This document shows, piece after piece, positions 34,623 through 42,190 of a stretch of DNA of 64,000 bases. The translations under genes were made by a program, and so were the position numbers. The notes beneath the pieces were generated by a model that was not told where the DNA came from, searched no databases, and was given only the letters and a program-made list of their open reading frames with translations. Within the stretch, counting starts at the first letter, position 1. Every line of letters begins with the position of its first letter. Location: positions 7,428 through 71,427 of the forward strand of contig JBIKOO010000007.1 of the NCBI GenBank assembly GCA_044358015.1, read 5' to 3'. This DNA is from Casp-actino8 sp044358015 (GTDB lineage Bacteria > Actinomycetota > Acidimicrobiia > Acidimicrobiales > Ilumatobacteraceae).

Positions 34623-35609
34623 TCATGAACTTTCAGGTGTGATCAACACAATGGACGGCCGAGCCATATCTGCCCCGACCTTCTCATTGCTGAATGGCTC
34701 GTAAACCGCGATCAACCGTTCAGTTACATCGACAACCGCCCACGGGGCTGGGCCAGCGCTTTCAAATAATGCTGCTGGCAACACTTTGCCCACCGCGACC
34801 GCCGCCCGAACTTCAGCATCGGCGTCAAAACGTGAAAGTCCCCGCACACAATCAATGACTGGTCGCAGATACGACAGAGGATCGGCTTGGGAATCTTCTG
34901 ATTGCAGTTCTTCAAGAGTGACCGCATCAGAAGTTGTAAAGCGACCAATCGAAGTACGACGGAGATTCTTGAGGTGGGCTCCCCCGCCCATGATGGTTCC
35001 GAGATCGGCCGCCAATGTACGGATATACGTACCACTTGAACAGGTGACATCAATGTCAACTTCATTGCCACGAACGGCGACTACGGAGAATGAATGCACT
35101 GTCACCGGCCGAGCCTCGCGTTCAATCTCGATTCCTTCACGCGCCAATTCGTGTAAACGCTTGCCATCAACTTTGAGTGCCGAAACCATCGGCGGCACTT
35201 GCATGACATCACCAAGTAATTGCTGACCGATATCGCCATCAACGATTCCTTGGACTTTTTCTATGGTGAGACCGTCAATGATGTCCGACATGTCAAAGGT
35301 CGCAGTTACTTCACCCGAAGCATCAAGCGTCGTGGTTTCAGTACCAAGTACCACTGTTCCGGTGTATGACTTAGACGTGGTGACACGACCGTCAATCATC
35401 ACGTTGTCGAGAAAGCGCAAAAGCCTCGTGGCATCTCCAACGCCCAGCAGCAACACACCCGTGGCATCAGGGTCAAGAGTTCCGGAGTGCCCAATCTTGC
35501 GTTCACCGAGAATTCTGCGAGCCTTGTCAACGACATCGTGACTGGTCATGCCAGCAGGTTTATCAACCACCAGCAGACCATGTACTTGTGCGGGTTTACG
35601 CCTCGCCAT
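34623..35609 (-). CDS. truB: tRNA pseudouridine(55) synthase
   Basis: The product is 328 residues. The catalytic segment GHSGTLDPDATGVLLLGVGDATR (Asp near residue 48) and the opening LLVVDKPAGMTSHDVVDKAR are diagnostic. A PUA-like C-terminal part follows. It modifies U55 in the tRNA T-loop. Its start overlaps the rbfA end by 14 bp, so translation is coupled. Confidence 0.95.
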   Translation of the reverse strand: MARRKPAQVHGLLVVDKPAGMTSHDVVDKARRILGERKIGHSGTLDPDATGVLLLGVGDATRLLRFLDNVMIDGRVTTSKSYTGTVVLGTETTTLDASGEVTATFDMSDIIDGLTIEKVQGIVDGDIGQQLLGDVMQVPPMVSALKVDGKRLHELAREGIEIEREARPVTVHSFSVVAVRGNEVDIDVTCSSGTYIRTLAADLGTIMGGGAHLKNLRRTSIGRFTTSDAVTLEELQSEDSQADPLSYLRPVIDCVRGLSRFDADAEVRAAVAVGKVLPAALFESAGPAPWAVVDVTERLIAVYEPFSNEKVGADMARPSIVLITPESS

Positions 35610-36117
35610 TGGGTTCGTCTAGTTCAAGATCATCGTCGGCGTCATCTTCAACATCTTCGACTTCGGGAAAGACTTTCTTCTGCACGTAGTTATCTTCGTT
35701 CACTGTTGCCTCGCGGCTGGGACTCGGATTCTCGCGCAAGATTTTTTCGATGCGCTCGGCCGAGCGGATGACTTCATCGGGACGGAACGAAAGGATCGGC
35801 GTCTTCTTGGCGCGCACTTGTTTACCGATTGCGCCCTGCAAACGCTTACGGTGATCGGAGAACGCTTGCAGAATCATTGCATCGCCATCTTCGCCAGCGA
35901 GCGAGTCAAAGAACACAATTCCGCGGTTCATTTCGGGGTCGACTTCAACACGAGTGACGGTGACGAACTCAAGTCGTTCATCATCAATGCGCACGAGTTC
36001 GTCGGCAAGAACTTCACGAAGAGTTTCGCCAAGGCGCGCGGCCCGCGGATACGCATGGGTCGTCGCATTACGCGACGGGGTGCGAGATTTACCTGAGCGC
36101 GAGGGTGGCCGATTCAC
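35596..36117 (-). CDS. rbfA: 30S ribosome-binding factor A
   Basis: The product is 173 residues, longer than the usual 110-135. The KH-like core spans about 25-130 (RLGETLREVLADELVRIDDERLEFVTVTRVEVDPEMN, ...FRPDEVIRSAERIEKIL). A basic Ser/Arg N-terminus and an acidic C-terminal tail (EVEDVEDDADDDLELDEP) extend it. It acts in late 16S rRNA maturation. It follows the DsbA-like gene by 33 bp. Confidence 0.92.
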   Translation of the reverse strand: MNRPPSRSGKSRTPSRNATTHAYPRAARLGETLREVLADELVRIDDERLEFVTVTRVEVDPEMNRGIVFFDSLAGEDGDAMILQAFSDHRKRLQGAIGKQVRAKKTPILSFRPDEVIRSAERIEKILRENPSPSREATVNEDNYVQKKVFPEVEDVEDDADDDLELDEPNGEA

Positions 36118-36150
36118 ATCAAGAACGCTACCGCTCGTGAACCATGGTTC

Positions 36151-36810
36151 TTAGTCAAAGACTGGTTTTGAACGCAAGGTGCGCTTGAGTTCTGCGACGC
36201 CTGGAGTTGTCGCCACGACCTCGACTGCATTCCACAATTTCAACGCCTCTTCACCACGTGGAATACGGGCAATGACTGGACCAAAGAATGAACCCTCGTT
36301 GGCTTGGCCAGGATGGAATGTGAGGATCGGCGTACCGACATCTTTACCAGTGCGCTCAAGCGCTACTGAGGTTGATGCAGCGACGACATCATCAAAAGTT
36401 GATTGGCCCGTTTGATTGAGCGTCGTACTGACACCACCAATGGTGAGACATTCATCAATGAACTGTGCAGTGTTGTCACGAAACTCGTCTCGTCGACCGC
36501 TCTTATGCGCCAAAGTGCCAAGCGCTGTGTAAAAACGATCAACGGCTTCGTTTCCTTCATCGCCACCAAAGTGATCAACTAACGCACAGGCAGTTCGCAA
36601 ACCGTCGTGACCAGCCGCATGCCCACGCTTGTATTCGTCGTTGTACCAATCAGCCGTTTGATTGGCATTCAGAAGTTTGAGCGAAATGGGTTTCCATGTC
36701 ACCGAATACTGGCGCAATTCTTGAACTTCTTTGACCCAACGTGAAGTGATCCACGCCCACGGACACATGGGGTCAAAGAAAAACTCAAGGTCGACAGCTG
36801 TGCTCGCCAT
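36151..36810 (-). CDS. DsbA-fold protein, mycothiol-dependent-reductase-like
   Basis: The product is 219 residues. The thioredoxin-fold N-terminus reads FFDPMCPWAWITSRWVKEV, giving the motif C16-P-W-A: a single cysteine without the second cysteine of CxxC. The helical insertion and C-terminal GTPILTFHPGQANEGSFFGPVIARIPRGEEALKLW fit the actinobacterial DsbA-like group that includes the mycobacterial nitroreductase-like Rv2466c (assignment by resemblance). There is no signal peptide, so it is cytoplasmic. It starts 2 bp after infB and sits inside the infB-rbfA interval, an unusual insertion in a conserved operon. Confidence 0.75.
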   Translation of the reverse strand: MASTAVDLEFFFDPMCPWAWITSRWVKEVQELRQYSVTWKPISLKLLNANQTADWYNDEYKRGHAAGHDGLRTACALVDHFGGDEGNEAVDRFYTALGTLAHKSGRRDEFRDNTAQFIDECLTIGGVSTTLNQTGQSTFDDVVAASTSVALERTGKDVGTPILTFHPGQANEGSFFGPVIARIPRGEEALKLWNAVEVVATTPGVAELKRTLRSKPVFD

Positions 36811-36812
36811 GA

Positions 36813-39701
36813 TCAGGTACGGACAACCAGTTTCTCTTCGAATGTTTCGATGAGGTCACCAGGCTTGAGGTCTTGGAAGTCGCTCAAGCCAATACCGCAT
36901 TCGAAACCTTCGCGTACTTCACGAACGTCATCTTTGAAGCGACGCAATGACGTGATCGCGCCCTTCCAGATGATGACGCCTTCGCGAATGAATCGCACTT
37001 TGGTTCCACGAGTGATTTGTCCGGTACGGACATAACAACCAGCGATTCCGCCAAGCTTTGGCACACGGAAGACTTCGCGCACTTCGGCTTCGCCGGTGAC
37101 GACTTCTTCGTATTCGGGAGCCAACATACCGATCATCGCGCTCTCAATATCTTCGAGCAGCTTGTAGATGATTTCGTATGAACGGATCTCGACATGTTCG
37201 GCTTCAGCAAGGTCACGAGCTTTACGATCGGGACGAACGTTGAAACCAAGAATGGTGGCGTTGGTAGCTGCAGCCAAGGTGATGTCGTTTTCGGTGACTC
37301 CACCTACTGCACGGTGCACGAAAGCCAACTTGACTTCATCGCGTTCGAGACGACGCAAACTTTCGGTCACGGCTTCGAGCGAACCTTGTACGTCGGCCTT
37401 CAAGATGAGGTTGAGTGTTGCCACTTCGCCAGCCTGAATTTGGCTGAACACATCTTCAAGCTTCACACCGCGCTGAACACGAGCATCGCCGCGCTGAGCC
37501 TTGGCCCGCAGGCGCTGTTCGCGAGCTTCACCAACAGTACGAGCAGTCTTTTCGTCTGGTGCAACACGGAATTCGTCGCCAGCCTGCGGAACAGTTGACA
37601 AACCGAGAACCTGCACCGGAGTGGATGGACCAGCTTCCTTGATCTGCTTGCCCTTGTCGTCGATCATGGCGCGCACACGACCCCACGCACCACCAGCAAC
37701 AATCGGGTCACCGACCTTCAATGTTCCCTTGTCAACCAAAATGGTCGCGACTGGTCCACGTCCGGTATCGAGATTGGCTTCAAGAACAACACCCTTGGCA
37801 CGGCCAGTTGGATTAGCGGTGAGTTCTTCAACTTCAGCAACGATGGTGAGTTGTTCGATGAGGTCATCGACACCCAAGTTCTGCTGTGCTGACATTTCAA
37901 CACAGATGGTGTCGCCACCCCACGACTCGGGAACAAGTTGCTGTTCGGCGAGTTGTGCAAGTACGCGCTGTACGTCTGCGTTTTCTTTGTCGACCTTGTT
38001 GATGGCAACAACCATGGGCACACCAGCAGCGCGGGCGTGACTAATTGCTTCAATGGTCTGAGGCATCACACCGTCGTCGGCAGCAACCATCAACACAACA
38101 ATGTCGGTCACTTGAGCACCACGGGCACGCATTTGGGTGAACGCGGCGTGACCAGGGGTGTCAATGAAGGTGACTTTCTTGCCATCTTGCACTACTTGGT
38201 ATGCACCGATGTGCTGCGTAATTCCGCCAGCTTCACCAGAAACAACATTGGCGTTACGAATCTTGTCAAGCAAGGTGGTCTTACCGTGGTCAACGTGACC
38301 CATCACAGTGATCACCGGCGGACGCAACTCTTGAGCGGTCTCGTCATCGTCATCACTGTCGTCGAAGAGGGCCTGCAATTCCATTTCTTCTTGCTGACCG
38401 GGTTCAACCAAAAGAATCTCGGCACCAATTTCAAGTGCGAACAATTCCATTTGTTCGTCCGACAACGTCATTGTTGCCGTGACCATTTCGCCGTTCTTCA
38501 ACAAGAAGCGAACGACGTCGGCCGCGGTGCGGTTGAGACGAGGTGCAAATTCTTGTGATGACACTCCGCGTTCGATGACGACGGTGCCCTCGGGGACTGG
38601 AGCCGAATCATCGCTATACGAAATCATTGACGGCTGTAGATCATCCTCACCACGACGGCGACGACGACCACCGCTGCGCGGAGCACGACGACCACCACTT
38701 GGGCGAGCGCCGCCACCAGGACGACCTCCACCACCGGGACGGCCGCCACCAGGACCACCGGGTCCACCACCAGGACCGCCAGGACCGCCAGGACCACCGG
38801 GTCCACCACCAGGACCACCACCAGGACGCTGAGCGCCAAAGGCACCAGCAGGACGAGGACCACCGGCGGGACGGGCGCCACCAAATGCGCCGCCAGGACG
38901 AGGAGCACCAGTACGCGGTCCACCGTAACCAGTGCCACTTGGACGAGCACCTGGAGCAGGTGCAGTTCGCGGGCCACCAGGAGGCGGCGGAACTGGACGA
39001 CCAGTTGCACTCATGGGGCGACCAGGCGGCGGCGGAACTGGACGACCAGTTGCACTCATGGGGCGACCAGGCGGCGGACCGGCCGGTCGACCAGGTGCAG
39101 CAACACCAGGCGCGCCACCCGCGGCGGGCGGGCGCGGCGTATCTGAACGTTGCGTGTCGGGTCGTGGTGCCGCGGGACGAGGTGCTTCGCGAGTTACGTC
39201 ACGGGCAGGTTCGCGCGGAGCGGTTCGGCTGGAAACGACCGAACCTGATGGTGCCGACGGTGCTTCGGGAGCAGCAGGTGCTTCGGGAGCAGGTACAACA
39301 ACAGCAGGAGTCTCAACAACAGGGACCACAACAACTGGAGCGACAGGCGCCTGAGCAACCGGAGCTTCGACGACGGGTGCCGGTGCTTCAACGACTGGAA
39401 CAGGCGCAACATCTACTTTGACGACGGGTGCCTCAACGACGGTTGGTGCTTCCTCGACTGGTTCAGCGGCCTTCTTTGCCGGCGCCTTCTTGGCGGGCTT
39501 TTCCTCTTCAACTGGAGCAACCTCGCGTACGAGGCCGGCGGCTTCAGCTTTGCGCTTGAGCATCGGCACGAATGCTTCAACCAAAGTTGACTGAGGAGTC
39601 TTTGCAGCCACATTGTTGGCCTTACAAAGTTCGAGCATCTCGGCATTGCTCATGCCGAGGGACTTCGCTAATTCACTTACTTTGATCTTTGCTGTTGCCA
39701 C
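36813..39701 (-). CDS. infB: translation initiation factor IF-2
   Basis: The product is 962 residues, starting at GTG. After an N-terminal IF2_N helix (KIKVSELAKSLGMSNAEMLELCK), about 300 residues are low-complexity: Ala/Val/Pro/Glu, then Gly/Pro/Arg repeats. The GTPase core has GHVDHGKTTLL near 465, DTPGHAAF near 512 and NKVDKE near 570, followed by domains II, III and the fMet-tRNA-binding IV. It places initiator tRNA on the 30S subunit. The Gly/Pro/Arg stretch contains a perfect 45-bp tandem duplication. Confidence 0.97.
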   Translation of the reverse strand: MATAKIKVSELAKSLGMSNAEMLELCKANNVAAKTPQSTLVEAFVPMLKRKAEAAGLVREVAPVEEEKPAKKAPAKKAAEPVEEAPTVVEAPVVKVDVAPVPVVEAPAPVVEAPVAQAPVAPVVVVPVVETPAVVVPAPEAPAAPEAPSAPSGSVVSSRTAPREPARDVTREAPRPAAPRPDTQRSDTPRPPAAGGAPGVAAPGRPAGPPPGRPMSATGRPVPPPPGRPMSATGRPVPPPPGGPRTAPAPGARPSGTGYGGPRTGAPRPGGAFGGARPAGGPRPAGAFGAQRPGGGPGGGPGGPGGPGGPGGGPGGPGGGRPGGGGRPGGGARPSGGRRAPRSGGRRRRRGEDDLQPSMISYSDDSAPVPEGTVVIERGVSSQEFAPRLNRTAADVVRFLLKNGEMVTATMTLSDEQMELFALEIGAEILLVEPGQQEEMELQALFDDSDDDDETAQELRPPVITVMGHVDHGKTTLLDKIRNANVVSGEAGGITQHIGAYQVVQDGKKVTFIDTPGHAAFTQMRARGAQVTDIVVLMVAADDGVMPQTIEAISHARAAGVPMVVAINKVDKENADVQRVLAQLAEQQLVPESWGGDTICVEMSAQQNLGVDDLIEQLTIVAEVEELTANPTGRAKGVVLEANLDTGRGPVATILVDKGTLKVGDPIVAGGAWGRVRAMIDDKGKQIKEAGPSTPVQVLGLSTVPQAGDEFRVAPDEKTARTVGEAREQRLRAKAQRGDARVQRGVKLEDVFSQIQAGEVATLNLILKADVQGSLEAVTESLRRLERDEVKLAFVHRAVGGVTENDITLAAATNATILGFNVRPDRKARDLAEAEHVEIRSYEIIYKLLEDIESAMIGMLAPEYEEVVTGEAEVREVFRVPKLGGIAGCYVRTGQITRGTKVRFIREGVIIWKGAITSLRRFKDDVREVREGFECGIGLSDFQDLKPGDLIETFEEKLVVRT
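38990..39079 (-). repeat. 45-bp tandem duplication inside infB
   Basis: Units 38990-39034 and 39035-39079 are identical except at the very end. They encode two copies of a 15-residue unit (GRPMSATGRPVPPPP) in the disordered IF-2 linker. The exact DNA identity marks a recent slippage or unequal-exchange event. Confidence 0.85.
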
Positions 39702-39728
39702 GCGGCGTTCAGTCCTTTGATGCTTTTT

Positions 39729-39745
39729 CGCCGGTGTTTCCGGCG
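39729..39745 (-). promoter_or_regulatory. intercistronic hairpin between ylxR and infB
   Basis: CGCCGG pairs with CCGGCG around a 5-nt loop, 28 bp before the infB start codon. No T-run follows on the minus strand. It is probably an mRNA processing or stability element; the 57-bp gap holds nothing else. Confidence 0.4.
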
Positions 39746-39758
39746 ACTCTTTAGATTG

Positions 39759-40028
39759 TCATGGTTGTGCGACTCGGGTGAGGTGACGACCATTAATTGT
39801 TTTCTTCTCACTCGAACGAGTTTTCCAGGCTCGATCAAATGCACGCATTTTCATTGCTGCCTCAAAACAACTTGCTGACTCGGTACACATCCATGCACCT
39901 CGTCCGCTTGCTGTGCGAGACACGACAGGCTGACCCATTTCGTTGGACACATAGCGAGTGAGTAACTGCTGTTCTTTGCGAGAACGGCATCCCACGCATG
40001 TGCGCACCGGATGAGTCAACGTTGTCAT
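39759..40028 (-). CDS. ylxR: YlxR (DUF448) RNA-binding-like protein
   Basis: The product is about 89 residues from ATG 40028, 7 bp after nusA. Family signature RTCVGCRSRKEQQLLTRYV and GRGAWMCTESASCFEAAMKMRAFDRAW are present. YlxR is a small basic protein that always sits between nusA and infB; reports link it to RNase P or transcription control. Confidence 0.92.
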   Translation of the reverse strand: MTTLTHPVRTCVGCRSRKEQQLLTRYVSNEMGQPVVSRTASGRGAWMCTESASCFEAAMKMRAFDRAWKTRSSEKKTINGRHLTRVAQP

Positions 40029-40035
40029 GTGAGAT

Positions 40036-41181
40036 CTATGCCTCGTCCTCAACTGCTGCCGCAGTAATTCCGGTGACCTTTTCCCACTCTTCAACACTCA
40101 TCACCGAACCGTCAGCAGCGTGGAATTCTTGAGCGCCAGTTTCGGCATTCAAGATCCATTCGCCATCGGCGTATTCAGCGTCTTCGAAAATTCCGTTGAG
40201 CTCGTTGTTGTGCTGCGTCTCGCTCTTGATGTCGATGCGAACACCGGCAAGGCGAGCAGCAAGACGAGCGTTCTGTCCTTCTTTACCGATTGCCAAGCTG
40301 AGTTGGAAATCGGGAACGATGACATCAGCCTGGCTGCGGTCTTCGCTCAGACGAACTTCGGTGACCTTGGCTGGCGACAGCGCTTTGGCAATGAAATCAG
40401 CCAAATCGTCGCTGAAAGGAATGATGTCAATCTTCTCTTGATTGAGTTCGTTCACGACCATACGCACGCGTCCACCGCGAGCACCAACACAGGCGCCAAC
40501 GGGATCGACATTGCTGTCGTTCGAGAAAACCGCGATCTTGGTACGGTGACCTGGTTCGCGAGCACAGGCTTTGATTTCGACTACGCCGTCAGCGATTTCG
40601 GGAACTTCGAGTTCAAACAGACGCTTGACAAGACCGGGGTGCGTACGACTGACCACAATCTGCGGGCCCTTATCGCTACGACGCACTTCAACGATGTACG
40701 CCTTGAGGCGAGTACCGGGAGTGGCGCGCTCGAAAGGAACTTGCTCACTTTGTGGCATGAGGGCTTCAACTTTGCCAAGATCGAGCAAGGCATAGCGATG
40801 ATCGTTCTGCTGAATGATGCCCGTGACAATGTCGCCTTCGCGGTTGGCATATTCTTCGAACTTCTTGTCGCGCTCAGCTTCGCGGATGCGCTGACCCATC
40901 ACCTGACGGAAAGTCTGTGCCGCAATGCGACCCAATTCGTTCTTGTCGGGAGTGTCGTCACGCTGGTTAACCCAGTTGCCGTCTTCGTCGATGTCGAAAG
41001 CGGTGAACGTGATTTCAAGAGTGTCGGTGTTGAGACCGACTTCAACTTCTTCAGCCGAACCAGGACGACGCTTGTACGCGGTCGCCAAAGCTTCTACGAG
41101 CACTTGCAGAAGGGTCTCTTCTGAAATGTTCTTTTCGGCCGCCAACATTTTGATGGCTTCTTTCATGTCGAGATTGCTCAT
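40036..41181 (-). CDS. nusA: transcription termination/antitermination factor NusA
   Basis: The product is 381 residues. The N-terminal polymerase-binding domain (1-125, LAAEKNISEETLLQVLVEALATAYKRR) is followed by S1 (about 130-200, GDIVTGIIQQNDHRYALLDLGKVEALMP), KH1 (DPVGACVGARGGRVRMVVNEL) and KH2 (LAIGKEGQNARLAARL). It lacks the C-terminal acidic repeats of enterobacteria, as in other actinobacteria. Its ATG overlaps the rimP stop (ATGA). It may act on its own leader terminator at 42045-42074. Confidence 0.96.
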   Translation of the reverse strand: MSNLDMKEAIKMLAAEKNISEETLLQVLVEALATAYKRRPGSAEEVEVGLNTDTLEITFTAFDIDEDGNWVNQRDDTPDKNELGRIAAQTFRQVMGQRIREAERDKKFEEYANREGDIVTGIIQQNDHRYALLDLGKVEALMPQSEQVPFERATPGTRLKAYIVEVRRSDKGPQIVVSRTHPGLVKRLFELEVPEIADGVVEIKACAREPGHRTKIAVFSNDSNVDPVGACVGARGGRVRMVVNELNQEKIDIIPFSDDLADFIAKALSPAKVTEVRLSEDRSQADVIVPDFQLSLAIGKEGQNARLAARLAGVRIDIKSETQHNNELNGIFEDAEYADGEWILNAETGAQEFHAADGSVMSVEEWEKVTGITAAAVEDEA

Positions 41182-41939
41182 GACTGGGATGACTCCTGGT
41201 CGTTGTCGTTGTGGACGTGGTTGTCGTTGTCGGTTTCGTTATCTAATTCGTTATCTATATCTAGATCTAGTTGGGCATCAAGATCTTCGAGATCGTCGTT
41301 GCGATCAAGAAAATCATCAATTTCTTGCTCAGAGTCTGCCGTAGAAGCGGCCGAACTGCTCGTGTCACTGGACTTTGATGTACCAGCAGCATCCGTTTTC
41401 TTGGCACCCTTTGCGGCTTTGCTGTTTTTGCCACCGGGCTTGTTACCCGATTTGATACTCGGCTTGGCTTGGGCTTCCCACACGAAAATCGTCTTAGCTC
41501 GATCGATTTGGTCGTACGGAATGATGCGTTCTTCGCCATTGGCCAAACGCAACAAGAAGGTGTCAGGGCCAGCCGACTCGATGACGCCACTCATGCGACG
41601 TTCGCCATTAATGACGTTTTGCAGACGAATCGCCGCTGATTTGCCAGTTTCACGCTGAAAATGACGTGGTAAGCGCAGATTTCGCTCAAGACCTGGGCTT
41701 GAGACTTCAAGGGTGTAGTGACCAGGTACGGGGTCATCGTGGTCAAGTTCGCGCGAAATGAGGCGCGTGCACTGGGACAGTTGATCGACATCAATGCCAC
41801 CAGGCGAACCCGGGGGCGTATCAACGGTGATCTTGACGATTCCACCGTTGTATTCGAGGTCGTACATTTCAAGACCGAGGTCGGCCAACACTGGGGTGAT
41901 CAATGCTTCAATGCGTCGTGAGACTTGGTTTTCAGACAT
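41178..41939 (-). CDS. rimP: ribosome maturation factor RimP with long acidic tail
   Basis: The product is about 253 residues. GGAGGTG 7 bp upstream fixes ATG 41939. The core (1-150) shows LGLEMYDLEYNGGIVKITVDTP, CTRLISRELD and YTLEVSSPGLERNLR. A tail of roughly 100 residues goes from Lys/Gly/Ser-rich to very acidic and Asn/Asp/His-rich (DDLEDLDAQLDLDIDNEL). Typical RimP is about 150-180 residues, so the tail is an extension of unknown role. Confidence 0.93.
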   Translation of the reverse strand: MSENQVSRRIEALITPVLADLGLEMYDLEYNGGIVKITVDTPPGSPGGIDVDQLSQCTRLISRELDHDDPVPGHYTLEVSSPGLERNLRLPRHFQRETGKSAAIRLQNVINGERRMSGVIESAGPDTFLLRLANGEERIIPYDQIDRAKTIFVWEAQAKPSIKSGNKPGGKNSKAAKGAKKTDAAGTSKSSDTSSSAASTADSEQEIDDFLDRNDDLEDLDAQLDLDIDNELDNETDNDNHVHNDNDQESSQS

Positions 41940-42044
41940 CAATTCACCTCCGTATCGTCAAACAAATTGTCAAACATATTGTCAAAATTTCTATGTTCAG
42001 TCCTGAATATGTACTCATCTGGATCGAATATGACCCCAGTGACT

Positions 42045-42074
42045 AAAAAAGACGAGGGCTGAAGCCCTCGCCTT
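42045..42074 (-). terminator. intrinsic terminator in the rimP-nusA leader
   Basis: On the minus strand a 9-bp GC-rich stem (42064-42072 with 42051-42059, one G-U pair, 4-nt loop) is followed within two bases by TTTTTT (42050-42045). No minus-strand gene lies upstream, only the divergent proS, so it cannot end a neighbouring operon. It lies about 105 bp before rimP. A leader attenuator, possibly read by NusA itself as known for nusA operons elsewhere, is the best reading. Nothing else recognisable is in the 250-bp gap. Confidence 0.6.
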
Positions 42075-42190
42075 TCAGACCCACCGGAATGGAAACTCTC
42101 TTCAGACCGCCTCATCATACAAGAATGCGAGCGCTAACCGACACGAGTGATCTCCCTCAGTTGATGGTTCACGACAAGTAGCCTGACGGA

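Noticed and set aside
38627..39421. A 264-codon His/Gln-rich open frame opposite infB
   Set aside because: Low-complexity antisense of the Gly/Pro/Arg linker; it lacks any globular signature.
40120..41124. A 334-codon open frame opposite nusA
   Set aside because: Antisense shadow of a certain essential gene; no domain or ribosome site.
41943..42190. Possible tRNA or riboswitch in the rimP-proS gap
   Set aside because: No cloverleaf, no T-loop sequence and no known aptamer core; only the terminator hairpin is convincing.
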